DNA of 64,000 nt from Rhodopseudomonas palustris (lineage in GTDB: Bacteria > Pseudomonadota > Alphaproteobacteria > Rhizobiales > Xanthobacteraceae), in NCBI RefSeq assembly GCF_013415845.1, contig NZ_CP058907.1, forward strand, positions 1,736,001 through 1,800,000. Reading direction: 5' to 3'. The position numbers and the translations under genes are program-made. Shown piece after piece: positions 36,514 through 45,779 of this stretch. The notes under the pieces are model-generated. The model had not been told where the DNA came from. It did not search any database and saw nothing but the letters and a program-made list of their open reading frames with translations. Numbering within the stretch: position 1 is the stretch's first letter; every line of letters begins with the position of its first letter.

Positions 36514-37254
36514 GTGCTGCTGGGGCTTTTCGCCGACATTCACGCCAATCGGCCGGCGTTCACCGCATGCCTCGCCAACGCGCGCGAGCGCGGCATCGAG
36601 CGCGTCGTTCTACTGGGAGATTACGTCGGCTACGGCGCCGACCCGGACTGGACCGTCAGTACCGTCCGCGACCTGGTCGCCGACGGCGCTGTCGCGGTGC
36701 TCGGCAATCACGATGCCGCGATCGGTAATCCAAAAGTACAGATGAACGCCGAAGCGGAGGCCGCGATCGAATGGACGCGCGGCCAACTCGATTCGGCGCA
36801 GCGCAAGTTCCTGGCCGACCTGCCGATGCGCCAAGAAGAGCACAGCCTGCTGTTCGTGCATTCGGAAGCGACGCGGCCGGAGTCCTGGATCTACGTCACC
36901 GACACCGCGATCGCCTCCCGCAGCATGCAGTCGGTATCGGCGCACGTCACCTTCTGCGGTCACGTCCACAAGCCGGCGCTGTATTCGCTCTCCGTCACCG
37001 GCAAGATGACCACCTTTGTGCCGACGACGGACGTGCCGGTGCACCTGTTGCCGGGGCGGCAGTGGCATGCGGTGCTCGGGTCGGTCGGGCAGCCGCGCGA
37101 CGGCAATCCGGCCGCGGCCTACGCGCTCTACGACACTGTCAAGCACGAGCTGACCTATTGCCGGGTGGCGTATGACGCCAGCGAAGCGGCGCGGCGCATT
37201 CGCGACAACGGCCTGCCGCTGTGGCTCGCCGATCGCTTGCTGGTGGGGCGCTAG
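36514..37254 (+). CDS. Metallophosphoesterase (PP2A/ApaH-like)
   Basis: A 246-residue calcineurin-like phosphoesterase. The dimetal-site motifs are all present: DIH (FADIHAN), GDYVGYG, GNHD and GHVHKP. The family covers Ser/Thr phosphatases, diadenosine tetraphosphatases and cyclic-nucleotide diesterases. AGGAGGGGG lies just before the GTG start. The next gene, a Ser/Thr kinase, starts 3 bases after its stop, so they are cotranscribed and translationally coupled. A phosphatase acting against that kinase is a natural hypothesis. Upstream lie two FixK-type boxes shared with the divergent gene. Confidence 0.88.
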   Translation: MLLGLFADIHANRPAFTACLANARERGIERVVLLGDYVGYGADPDWTVSTVRDLVADGAVAVLGNHDAAIGNPKVQMNAEAEAAIEWTRGQLDSAQRKFLADLPMRQEEHSLLFVHSEATRPESWIYVTDTAIASRSMQSVSAHVTFCGHVHKPALYSLSVTGKMTTFVPTTDVPVHLLPGRQWHAVLGSVGQPRDGNPAAAYALYDTVKHELTYCRVAYDASEAARRIRDNGLPLWLADRLLVGR

Positions 37255-37257
37255 GCG

Positions 37258-38697
37258 ATGGACGAGGTCACGTTCGAGCAAGGCTCGACGATCGACGGTT
37301 TCATCATCGAGGAGGCGATCCATCGCGGCGGCATGGCGACGTTGTTCAAGGTGCGCCGTGACGACGATCCAACGCCGATGGTGATGAAGATCCCGCGGAT
37401 CGGCGAGGGTGAAGATCCGGCCGCGATCGTCAGTTTCGAGATGGAACAGATGCTGATGCCGCGACTGTCGGGGCCGCACGTCCCGAAATTCGTGGCGATG
37501 CAGGACTTCTCGACCCAGCCCTATATCGTGATGGAGCGCATTGCGGGCGAGCCGCTGCTGGCGCGCCTCCCTGAACTGCCGCTCGGCTATGATGAAGCCG
37601 TGGCGATCGCCGCCAAGATCGCCACCGCGATCGCGGACTTGCATCGCCAGCACGTCATTCATCACGACATCAAGCCGAGCAACATCATGTTTCGCCCGAG
37701 CGGCGAGGCGGTGCTGCTCGATATGGGCCTGGCCTGCAGCGACCAACTGCCGGACCTGATGCAGGAGGAATTCCGGCTGCCGTTCGGCACCGCTCCCTAT
37801 ATGGCACCGGAGCGGCTACTTGGCGTGCGCGACGAGCCGCGCAGCGATCTGTTTGCGCTCGGCGTGTTGTTGTATTTCTTCACCACGGGAGTACGGCCGT
37901 TCGGCGAGACCGAGACGATGTACGGCATGCGTCGCCGGCTGTGGCGCGATCCGCATCCGCCGCGCAAGCTGCGGCCCGACTATCCGTTGTGGCTGCAGGA
38001 GATCGTGCTACGCTGTCTGGAGATCGAGCCGGCGTGGCGCTATCCGACCGCGGCGCAATTGGTGTTCGACCTGACCCATCCCAGCGAAGTGAAGCTGACC
38101 ACCCGCTCGGAGAAGCTCAAACATGATCCGCTGCGCACCGTGCTGCGCCGCCGTTTCAACAAGGAACTGACCCGGCCGCGCGCCGTCGAGTCGATGGCGG
38201 CTCACCTCGCATCGGCCCCGATCGTGGCGGTGGCCATCGATGTTGCCGAAGGCTCCGGAGCACTCAACGATGCGCTCCGCACCACAGCCTCGCGCATCCT
38301 CGCCACGCTGCCGTCGGCGCGGCTCGCCTGTCTCAACGTGCTCAAGCTCGGCCGCATGACGATCGATCGCACGCTCGACGAGCACGGCCACAACAAGCAC
38401 GTCGATCGCCTGGTGCAGCTTCGGCACTGGGCCGAACCGCTGAAGCTCGAAGACGACCGCCTTACCGTGCACGTGCTCGAGGCGGTCGATCCGGCGTCGG
38501 CGATTCTGGAGTTCGCCCAGGCCAGCCGTGTCGATCACATCCTGATCGGTGCGCGGCGCAGTTCGGTGTTGCGCTCGCTGCTCGGCAGCGTCTCGGCCAA
38601 GGTGGCGGGCGAGGCGAGTTGCACGGTGACGATCGTGCGCGAGCCGCAGCTGGCGCCGCCGCGCAGCGGGCCGCGAGCTGGCGCGCAGGACGCGTGA
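37258..38697 (+). CDS. Ser/Thr protein kinase fused to a universal stress domain
   Basis: A 479-residue fusion. Residues 14-270 are a Hanks-type kinase: ATP Lys44 in VMKIP, catalytic loop HHDIKPSN with Asp137 and Lys139, metal-binding Asp155 in LLDMG (DMG in place of DFG) and APERL. Residues 318-460 are a UspA-like domain (IVAVAIDVAEG, then ILEFAQASRVDHILIGARRS, then LLGSVSAKVAGEASCTVTIV). No membrane anchor or PASTA repeat is present, so it is cytosolic. Kinase-USP fusions are unusual. The USP domain may sense adenylates or stress and gate the kinase. It is coupled to the phosphoesterase gene upstream. Confidence 0.92.
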   Translation: MDEVTFEQGSTIDGFIIEEAIHRGGMATLFKVRRDDDPTPMVMKIPRIGEGEDPAAIVSFEMEQMLMPRLSGPHVPKFVAMQDFSTQPYIVMERIAGEPLLARLPELPLGYDEAVAIAAKIATAIADLHRQHVIHHDIKPSNIMFRPSGEAVLLDMGLACSDQLPDLMQEEFRLPFGTAPYMAPERLLGVRDEPRSDLFALGVLLYFFTTGVRPFGETETMYGMRRRLWRDPHPPRKLRPDYPLWLQEIVLRCLEIEPAWRYPTAAQLVFDLTHPSEVKLTTRSEKLKHDPLRTVLRRRFNKELTRPRAVESMAAHLASAPIVAVAIDVAEGSGALNDALRTTASRILATLPSARLACLNVLKLGRMTIDRTLDEHGHNKHVDRLVQLRHWAEPLKLEDDRLTVHVLEAVDPASAILEFAQASRVDHILIGARRSSVLRSLLGSVSAKVAGEASCTVTIVREPQLAPPRSGPRAGAQDA

Positions 38698-38742
38698 TCC
38701 CGCGTCAGACGGGCAGAATCTCCGACGTGCGGGAATCCTGGA

Positions 38743-39393
38743 TCAGTTGATCATCAGACGGTCATCGACCGCTGCTACGCCTGGAGTCGACCATGCGGCA
38801 TTTTGCGCCGCGCGACGTTCGTCCCAGGTGTCGACCCGGCCTTCCAGGATCACGATGTTGCCGTTCTTCACAGTGACACGGATGGTCTTCGATCCGATCT
38901 CGGCGTGGCGGCGCAGCGCCGACTCGATCTTGTCGCGGATGCAGGAATGATCGGCGAGTGGATTGTTGATGACGATGTTGTTGGTGACGCCCATCACGCC
39001 GGCGAGCTTGCGGACATCGTCTTCGGCGGCGGCGCGTTCGAAGTGCCAATCCACCGTGCCGCTCAGCGTCAGCCAGCCGTTCTCGACCTGGACGTCGACC
39101 GAGCTCGACGGAACCAGCACGTTCCATTCAAGGAGGTCGCAGGCTCGCTGTGCGATCTGATCGTCGGCGGTTCGATTGAACGGCGAGCGGACTTCGAGGT
39201 GGTCGGTGATCGCGTGCACGCCTTTGACGCGGCGGGTCGCAGCGATCGCCGCGACCTTGTCCGCATAGCTCATAACGTGACCACTGAGGATCACTCTGTC
39301 GGCTTCGACAGCAACCTTGATGTGGCCGCTGTTGAAGCTCGGATCGAATTCGAACTCGTCAAGGATGTTTTGACGAAGCTGGGACTCGGACAT
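38743..39393 (-). CDS. Triple-BON-domain protein
   Basis: A 216-residue protein of three BON domains (residues about 5-68, 77-142 and 148-214), each with the family strand-helix pattern and Gly turns (VILSGHVMSY, LTLSGTVDWHF, VILEGRVDTWD). BON domains bind membranes or other large surfaces, as in OsmY. No signal peptide is present, so it is cytosolic. GAGG lies before the ATG at 39391-39393. The longer open frame to 39504 is discarded. Two perfect FNR/FixK boxes sit 66-110 bases upstream, so strong low-oxygen control is predicted. It converges with the kinase operon. Confidence 0.88.
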   Translation of the reverse strand: MSESQLRQNILDEFEFDPSFNSGHIKVAVEADRVILSGHVMSYADKVAAIAATRRVKGVHAITDHLEVRSPFNRTADDQIAQRACDLLEWNVLVPSSSVDVQVENGWLTLSGTVDWHFERAAAEDDVRKLAGVMGVTNNIVINNPLADHSCIRDKIESALRRHAEIGSKTIRVTVKNGNIVILEGRVDTWDERRAAQNAAWSTPGVAAVDDRLMIN

Positions 39394-39457
39394 TCGTGGC
39401 CTCAAGAGTACCGCTACGCTGACGCGCGGCATCTTGGTTGCTCGCGCTGCAAACACA

Positions 39458-39471
39458 TTGATCAGAATCAA
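39458..39471. promoter_or_regulatory. FNR/FixK-type box 1, BON gene
   Basis: TTGAT-CAGA-ATCAA is a perfect FNR consensus. At -41.5 it predicts a start near 39423, 30 bases before the BON ATG. Confidence 0.68.
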
Positions 39472-39490
39472 CGAGATTGGGCCTTTGCGA

Positions 39491-39504
39491 TTGATCCGCA
39501 TCAA
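39491..39504. promoter_or_regulatory. FNR/FixK-type box 2, BON gene
   Basis: TTGAT-CCGC-ATCAA is a second perfect consensus, centred 33 bases from box 1 (about -74.5). Confidence 0.6.
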
Positions 39505-39771
39505 ACCTCAGCAAGGCGGTGCGTCGCGGCACTGTCATTGATCTCGCCGCGTGCTGGCGTGCGCAGTCGGCACTCGATTGCTGCATGATTGCTCACATTG
39601 CGTTGCGTTCGCGCATGACTATGTCACGCAAAGCTGACATTGTTTGCAGCCATCATCGCCGTGCGCGGGGGCGCGCCGCACCGTGTGACGTGGAAGTGAA
39701 CCCGCCTGCAGGGCACCGGCCCTGCATCTGCGCCGCTCTGGCGCGCCTCGACTGATAATCTGGAGATGATG
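39505..39771. other. Leader region of the phosphoketolase gene
   Basis: The BON-phosphoketolase gap (39394-39771) has the two FixK boxes in its first third. The rest, near the phosphoketolase, shows no FixK box and no hairpin that I recognise. GGAG at 39762-39765 is the ribosome site. Confidence 0.4.
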
Positions 39772-42123
39772 ATGCCCGACGTGTTGTCCAACGATCTGTT
39801 GCAGAAGATGGACGCCTATTGGCGCGCCGCGAACTACCTGTCTGTCGGACAGATCTATCTGCAGGACAATCCGCTACTCGATCAGAAGCTGCAGCTCGAC
39901 CACATCAAGCCGCGCCTGCTTGGCCACTGGGGTACGACCCCCGGCCTCAATCTCCTCTACGTGCATCTCAACCGGCTGATCACCGAGCATGATCTCGACA
40001 TGATCTACATTACCGGTCCCGGCCATGGTGGGCCCGGCCTGGTTGCCAACGCGTATCTGGAAGGCACCTACACCGAGCGCTATCCGGCGATCGAGCGCAG
40101 CCGCAACGGCATGCAGCGGCTGTTCCGACAATTCTCCTGGCCGCACGGCGTGCCGAGCCACGTTTCGCCGGAAACGCCCGGCTCGATCCACGAGGGCGGC
40201 GAACTCGGCTACTCGCTGGCGCATGCCTATGGCGCGGCGTTCGACAATCCGAATCTGATCGTCGCTTGCGTGGTCGGCGACGGCGAGGCCGAGACCGGCG
40301 CTCTGGCGACGAGTTGGCACTCCAACAAGTTCCTCAATCCGGCGCGCGACGGCTCGGTGCTGCCGATCCTGCATCTGAACGGCTTCAAGATCGCCAACCC
40401 GACCGTGCTGGCGCGGATCACGCCGCAGGAACTCACCGACCTGATGCGCGGCTATGGCTATGAGCCGCACTTCGTCGAAGGTGACGATCCGGCGGTGGTG
40501 CACCAGACGCTGGCTGCGACACTGGAGCGTGTGCTCGGCGAGATCCGCTCCATTCAGGACAAGGCGCGCAACCACGGCGCCACCGAGCGGCCGCGCTGGC
40601 CGATGATCGTGATGCGGACCCCGAAGGGCTGGACCGGCCCCAAGCAGGTCGATGGCAAGCCGGTGGAGGGCACCTGGCGCGCCCATCAGGTACCGATCGC
40701 GGACTTCAAAAATCCTGAGCATCTGACGCTGCTCGAAGACTGGATGCGCAGCTACCGGCCCGATGAGCTGTTCGACGCCACCGGCAAGCTGCGCGACGAG
40801 CTGCAGGCGCTGGCGCCGACCGGCCGTCGCCGGATGAGCGCCAATCCGCACGCCAATGGCGGCGAACTGTTGGAGCCGCTGTCGCTGCCCGATTTCCACG
40901 ACTACGCGGTGACGCTGACCGGGCCCGGCGCGCTGAAGGCCGAGGCGACGCGGGTGCTCGGCACGTTCCTGCGCGACGTGATGAAGAACAGCCTCGAGAG
41001 CGAAAACTTCCGCTTGTTCGGCCCGGACGAAACCGCCTCGAACCGGCTCGATGCGGTGCTGCAAATCTCGCCGAAGGAGTGGATGGCGGCGATCGAGGAT
41101 GTCGACGTCGATCTCAGTCCGGACGGCCGGGTGATGGAGGTGCTCAGCGAGCATCTATGCCAGGGCTGGCTCGAAGGCTATCTGCTGACCGGCCGCCACG
41201 GCTTCTTCTCGTGCTACGAGGCGTTTATCCACATCATCGACTCGATGTTCAATCAGCACGCCAAATGGCTGAAGGCGTGCGCCACGATCCCGTGGCGGAA
41301 GCCGATCGCGTCGCTGAACTATCTGCTGACCTCGCACGTCTGGCGCCAGGATCACAACGGGTTCTCGCACCAGGATCCCGGCTTCATCGACCACGTCGCC
41401 AACAAGAAGTCGAACGTGGTGCGGATCTATCTGCCGCCGGATGCCAACTGTCTGCTGTCGGTGGCCGACCACTGCCTTCGCAGTCGCAACTACGTCAACC
41501 TGATCGTCGCCGGCAAGCAGCCGGAATGGCAGTGGCTCGATATCGACGCCGCCGTCCGTCACTGCACCACCGGCGCCGGGATCTGGCATTGGGCCAGCGA
41601 CGAGGGCGAGCCCGACGTGGTGATGGCCTGCGCCGGCGACGTGCCGACGGTCGAGACGCTGGCGGCGGTGACGCTGCTGCGCCAGTACGTACCGGACATC
41701 AAGATCCGCGTCGTCAACGTGGTCGATCTGATGGTGCTGCAGCCGAGCTCCGAGCATCCGCACGGCCTGGACGACCGCCGCTTCGACGAGCTGTTCACCA
41801 CCGACAAGCCGGTGATCTTCGCCTTCCACGGCTATCCGTGGCTGATCCACCGGTTGACCTATCGCCGCCGCAACCACGTCAACATCCACGTCCGCGGCTA
41901 CAAGGAAGAGGGCACCACCACCACGCCGTTCGACATGGTGGTGCTGAACGATCTCGACCGTTATCGCCTGGCGCTCGACGCCATCCTGCGGATTCCGCGG
42001 CTCGCCGATCAGCGCGACGCCGCCACCTCGCGCTACTGGGCGACGATGCAGCGGCACAAGCTGTATATCGGCGAGCACGGCGACGATCTGCCGGAGGTCC
42101 GCGACTGGCGCTGGTCGGCCTGA
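39772..42123 (+). CDS. xfp: Xylulose-5-phosphate/fructose-6-phosphate phosphoketolase
   Basis: A 783-residue thiamine-diphosphate enzyme that splits xylulose 5-phosphate (or fructose 6-phosphate) with phosphate to acetyl phosphate and an aldose phosphate. Diagnostic stretches are present: [37 protein letters not shown], the TPP motif GDGEAETG and the catalytic [20 protein letters not shown] region. The length is standard. Three tandem ATGs occur at 39766, 39769 and 39772; the third is 6 bases from GGAG and is preferred. It appears monocistronic with no acetate kinase beside it. Acetyl phosphate made here may feed energy or carbon pools in the low-oxygen region. Confidence 0.96.
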   Translation: MPDVLSNDLLQKMDAYWRAANYLSVGQIYLQDNPLLDQKLQLDHIKPRLLGHWGTTPGLNLLYVHLNRLITEHDLDMIYITGPGHGGPGLVANAYLEGTYTERYPAIERSRNGMQRLFRQFSWPHGVPSHVSPETPGSIHEGGELGYSLAHAYGAAFDNPNLIVACVVGDGEAETGALATSWHSNKFLNPARDGSVLPILHLNGFKIANPTVLARITPQELTDLMRGYGYEPHFVEGDDPAVVHQTLAATLERVLGEIRSIQDKARNHGATERPRWPMIVMRTPKGWTGPKQVDGKPVEGTWRAHQVPIADFKNPEHLTLLEDWMRSYRPDELFDATGKLRDELQALAPTGRRRMSANPHANGGELLEPLSLPDFHDYAVTLTGPGALKAEATRVLGTFLRDVMKNSLESENFRLFGPDETASNRLDAVLQISPKEWMAAIEDVDVDLSPDGRVMEVLSEHLCQGWLEGYLLTGRHGFFSCYEAFIHIIDSMFNQHAKWLKACATIPWRKPIASLNYLLTSHVWRQDHNGFSHQDPGFIDHVANKKSNVVRIYLPPDANCLLSVADHCLRSRNYVNLIVAGKQPEWQWLDIDAAVRHCTTGAGIWHWASDEGEPDVVMACAGDVPTVETLAAVTLLRQYVPDIKIRVVNVVDLMVLQPSSEHPHGLDDRRFDELFTTDKPVIFAFHGYPWLIHRLTYRRRNHVNIHVRGYKEEGTTTTPFDMVVLNDLDRYRLALDAILRIPRLADQRDAATSRYWATMQRHKLYIGEHGDDLPEVRDWRWSA

Positions 42124-42200
42124 TCTGTTGACGCCAAGGGCCGGCGCGATCCGAACAATTGCGCCGGTCCGGTCAAGGCACCATCAACCACCCGCACACC

Positions 42201-42225
42201 GCAATGCGCCATCTTGGCGCATTGC
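42201..42225 (+). terminator. Terminator of the phosphoketolase gene
   Basis: GCAATGCGCC and GGCGCATTGC form a perfect 10-bp stem with a 5-base loop, followed by CTCTT. It lies 78 bases after the stop and before the next gene. Confidence 0.6.
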
Positions 42226-42300
42226 CTCTTCGCATTAACCGACGGTTGCAGCACCCTCGCTATCGCTCGTCGATCGCGTGACGGGTTAGGGAGCTGAGTG

Positions 42301-42804
42301 ATGCGTCGTGAACAGCGAACCGAGGCGGAGCAGAATGGTATCCACGCCGACAAGCTGCTCGGCCTGCTCGATCTGCTGGTGATCGATGACGATGCCACGC
42401 AGCGCATGCTGATTGCGGGTGCGGCGGAGAAGGCCGGCTACGCGGTGACCCACGCCGCGTCCTGCGCCGAAGGCATCGGCCTGATTCGCGTCAAGCATTT
42501 CGACTGCATCACGCTGGACCTCAAGCTGGAGGACGGCGACGGCGCCGACGTGATGCGGGCGATGGCGGCGGCCAAGTACGAAGGCCCGATGATCGTGATC
42601 AGCGGCATGAGCTCGCCGCATCGCCGTGCCTCGCGCGATCTGGCGCGATCGCTCGGCATGGAGCTGCTGCAGAGCTTCCCGAAGCCGATCGATCTCGCCG
42701 CACTCCGCATCTCGCTCGCCAATCTGCGCAGCACGGTGGCCGGCCTGCCGATCGTGCATTCGTGGGGCGAGGTGTGCGGCCCCCGCTTTGAACGCAACGG
42801 TTGA
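42301..42804 (+). CDS. Stand-alone response-regulator receiver
   Basis: A 167-residue receiver domain with phospho-acceptor Asp73 in ITLDLKLEDGDG, acidic pocket VIDDD near residue 28, the Thr/Ser switch VISGM and Lys in PKPID. There is no output domain, only short tails. GGGAG lies 7 bases before the ATG; an in-frame GTG at 42298 is the alternative. It resembles the receiver of the REC-EAL protein at 50.6 kb (shared ITLDL/ITIDL, VISG, GM, PKPIDLA). A CheY-like or phosphorelay role beside the chemotaxis cluster is likely. Confidence 0.85.
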   Translation: MRREQRTEAEQNGIHADKLLGLLDLLVIDDDATQRMLIAGAAEKAGYAVTHAASCAEGIGLIRVKHFDCITLDLKLEDGDGADVMRAMAAAKYEGPMIVISGMSSPHRRASRDLARSLGMELLQSFPKPIDLAALRISLANLRSTVAGLPIVHSWGEVCGPRFERNG

Positions 42805-43450
42805 GCGCTTCCACAGCCCGTTCGCTTCGCTTTGATTCTCGGGTGATGTGTCGCCCGCATAGGCATCTCCCGGACAGCTGCCAGGGCTGACTACGACGTT
42901 TGTCTTAACTGCTGCTCGATTTGTGACTGCGCTTAACTCATCGTGACGCTCGGCAACCGCACCGATCCGCCGTAAACAGCAAATCGATCGTATTTTCAGA
43001 CAGTTTTACGAATAGGATAGAATTGGGTTCCTATCCTCGTGCTCATACCAAGTAACTGTCCGGCGATATTTCCGGTCAGTCGCGCAAGCATCCTGCTTTG
43101 ATCACCGCTTATGCAAAGTCGGTGCAGCCGAGCAGATCGAGCCGAAGGTGTGAAATGTCGATTGTCATCCAAATGTTGGTTGCCGCCTTCGTGTTCGATC
43201 CCGGTGATTGCACGAGGTCGATCACGGTTTGATCCGGAGTCTGGCGCGAAGTCTGAAATTGGACTGAATCCGAGGCCCGCAAAGCCGCTATCCCATTTTC
43301 AGAATGCTTCACGCGCCGGTTGTACGACCCGCGCGAGCGGCACGACCGTGCGGTCGGCGCGAGCAGCGCTCGGTCCTGCGATCGCCGCGCCTCAACAACA
43401 ATAATTTCGTCTGCCCAAGCCCGTCGGTTCTGAGCTGTTTGGAGTCTGAA
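42805..43450. other. Gene-free interval upstream of the PAS chemoreceptor
   Basis: About 650 bases. AT-richer DNA at 42960-43060 contains GTTTTACGAA (43003-43012) and a perfect 7-base inverted repeat AGGATAG-N10-CTATCCT (43014-43037). Open frames here are shadows. GGAG at 43441-43444 serves the receptor start. Nothing else recognised. Confidence 0.4.
43014..43037. promoter_or_regulatory. Inverted repeat AGGATAG/CTATCCT
   Basis: Perfect 7-base arms with a 10-base spacer, about 415 bases upstream of the receptor gene. Operator or small hairpin; no regulator known. Confidence 0.3.
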
Positions 43451-45601
43451 ATGCGGAAGAACTTGCCTGTCACCGACGACGAATACGTGCTCGACGACGG
43501 CACACTGATCGTTTCGAAGACGGACGTGAAAGGCAGGCTGACGTATTTCAACGAGCAGTTCGTCAAAGCGTCCGGCTTCAGCGAGCAGGAATTGATGGGG
43601 CAGCCGCACAACATCGTGCGCCACCCCGACATGCCGCCGGAGGCGTTCCAGAATCTGTGGGATACGCTCAAGGCGGGACGGCCATGGGTCGGCGCGGTCA
43701 AGAACCGGCGCAAGAATGGCAGTTTCTATTGGGTGCTCGCAAGCGCCACGCCGCTGTGGGAGAACGGCCAAGTCACCGGCTACATGTCGGTGCGGACCAA
43801 GCTGCCGGCCGATCAGCGTGCCGAAGCCGCGCACGTCTATGCCTTGCTGCGAAACAACAAGGCGCACGGCTACAAGATCGATGACGGCATTATCCGGCGG
43901 CGGTCGTGGTTCGGCCGGCTCGGGATGTTCACCCGGACGCTGCGCTCGCGCCTGACCACCATGGTGGCAGTGCAGGCGGTGATCATGATGATCATCGGCG
44001 CTGCCGGGATCTACGCGGTCCACAACATGGATCAGCGACTGCAGTCGGTTTATGAGGATCGCGCCGTGCCGCTCGGACAGCTGACGGCGATCAACGAGCG
44101 GCTGCTCGACGATGCGATGGCGCTGCGCGGCGCGGTGGTTCGCGCCAAGGTCGGCAAGCAGATCCGCGACGTTGCGGGCCGCATTGCCGCGAACCGCGAG
44201 CGCTCCGATAAGCTGTTTGCCGACTACACGGCGACGCGGCTCACCGCAGGCGAAATGGCGGTGGCCGCTGCGTTTTCTGCCGCTCGGCAGGCTTACTTCG
44301 ACGAGGTGGTCGGCCCTGGCATCGCAATGGTGGCGGCCCGGGAATTCGACCGGCTCGGCGAGTTGATGACCGGCCGTGCGGAAGACCTGTTCATGGCGGC
44401 GAAGACCGAATTGGATAAGCTGGTCGCCCTGCAGGTTCAGGGCGCGCGCGATGAGTATTCCAGTGGCCAGCGGGAATACGTCACGATGCTGGCGATCTCG
44501 ATCACGTTGCTGGTGATCGGACTGTTTCTCGGCGTCCTGAACGGCGTGTTCACGACCCGGGCGATCACCGTTCCGCTGCAGCGTCTCAACACGGTGATGA
44601 GCAACATCGCCCAGGGCAAGTTTGACAGCCGTGTCGTGATCGAACGCGATGACGAGGCCGGCGTTGCGCTGCGCAACATTCAGGCGATGCAGAACCAGTT
44701 GTTCTTCAGCCGCGAGGAAGAAAAGGACGCAGCCCAGCGCACTGCCCTGCAGCGCAAGCTGGATATGCTCCAGCTCGCCAATGAGTTCGAAGCGGCAGTC
44801 GGGGAGATCATCGAAACTGTTTCGTCGGCGTCGACCGAGCTCGAAGCCTCGGCCAGTTCGTTGACGTCGACTGCGGAGCGCTCGCGGGAGCTGACCGTCA
44901 CGGTCGCTGCGGCGTCCGAGCAGGCGGCCTCGAATGTGCAGTCGGTGGCTTCGGCTACCGAGCAGATGTCGTCGTCAGTCAGCGAAATCAGCCGCCAAGT
45001 GCAGGAGTCGGCGCGGATCGCGGTCGAGTCCGTCAACCAGGCGCGACACACTAACGATCGCGTGAGCGAGCTGTCGCAGGCTGCTGGGCGGATCGGCGCG
45101 GTGGTCGAACTGATCAACAACATCGCCGGCCAGACCAACCTGCTCGCGCTCAACGCCACCATCGAAGCGGCGCGGGCCGGCGAAGCCGGTCGCGGCTTTG
45201 CGGTGGTCGCGCAGGAGGTGAAGATCCTCGCGGAGCAGACCGCCAAGGCGACCGGCGATATCAGCCAGCAGATCTCCGGCATCCAGGCGGGCACCGAGGA
45301 GTCCGTCGCCGCGATCCGTCAGATCGGTATCACCATCGACCGGATGGCGGAGATCGCGTCCACGGTGGCGTCGGCGGTCGAGGAGCAGGGTGCTGCGACG
45401 CAAGAAATCGCCCGCAACGTTCAGCAGGCCGCACACGGCACCATCCAGGTGAGTTCGAACATCGCCAGCGTCCGCCAGGGCGCTGCCGAGACCGGATCGG
45501 CGTCGTCTCAGGTGCTGGCGGCGGCCCAGGCGCTGTCGCACGACAGCAACCGGCTGAAGACCGAGGTCAGTCGCTTCCTCAGCACGGTGCGGGCCGCCTA
45601 A
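43451..45601 (+). CDS. Aer-like PAS chemoreceptor
   Basis: A 716-residue chemoreceptor. Residues 12-110 are an N-terminal PAS domain with the Aer FAD-type signature ([20 protein letters not shown]). A membrane segment near 165-190, a periplasmic helical domain, a second membrane segment near 350-372, HAMP and the cytoplasmic signalling hairpin ([20 protein letters not shown]) follow. A cytosolic PAS followed by a periplasmic domain suggests combined energy/redox and ligand input. The ATG at 43451 follows GGAG by 6 bases. It immediately precedes cheA, so it is the likely dedicated receptor of this cluster. Confidence 0.93.
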   Translation: MRKNLPVTDDEYVLDDGTLIVSKTDVKGRLTYFNEQFVKASGFSEQELMGQPHNIVRHPDMPPEAFQNLWDTLKAGRPWVGAVKNRRKNGSFYWVLASATPLWENGQVTGYMSVRTKLPADQRAEAAHVYALLRNNKAHGYKIDDGIIRRRSWFGRLGMFTRTLRSRLTTMVAVQAVIMMIIGAAGIYAVHNMDQRLQSVYEDRAVPLGQLTAINERLLDDAMALRGAVVRAKVGKQIRDVAGRIAANRERSDKLFADYTATRLTAGEMAVAAAFSAARQAYFDEVVGPGIAMVAAREFDRLGELMTGRAEDLFMAAKTELDKLVALQVQGARDEYSSGQREYVTMLAISITLLVIGLFLGVLNGVFTTRAITVPLQRLNTVMSNIAQGKFDSRVVIERDDEAGVALRNIQAMQNQLFFSREEEKDAAQRTALQRKLDMLQLANEFEAAVGEIIETVSSASTELEASASSLTSTAERSRELTVTVAAASEQAASNVQSVASATEQMSSSVSEISRQVQESARIAVESVNQARHTNDRVSELSQAAGRIGAVVELINNIAGQTNLLALNATIEAARAGEAGRGFAVVAQEVKILAEQTAKATGDISQQISGIQAGTEESVAAIRQIGITIDRMAEIASTVASAVEEQGAATQEIARNVQQAAHGTIQVSSNIASVRQGAAETGSASSQVLAAAQALSHDSNRLKTEVSRFLSTVRAA

Positions 45602-45640
45602 GCGCGGTCCGCCTGCCGGCGCAGTCTGGTGCGACTGGCT

Positions 45641-45652
45641 CGTACTCCTACG
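45641..45652. promoter_or_regulatory. CGTA-N4-TACG palindrome before cheA
   Basis: CGTACTCCTACG has perfect 4-base arms and differs by one base from the core of the palindrome at 54807-54818 (read on the minus strand). It lies 128 bases upstream of cheA. Confidence 0.35.
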
Positions 45653-45779
45653 TGCCGCAAAATTAACGAGAGCGTAGGCCACCGCCGGATATGGCTGGCA
45701 ATGGACATAAATTCCGCTCGTCGAGTGGAGGGCCGCGGGTCCTGCGGTTACCGGTGTGTAGGCGAAAGGCGTAACGCGT

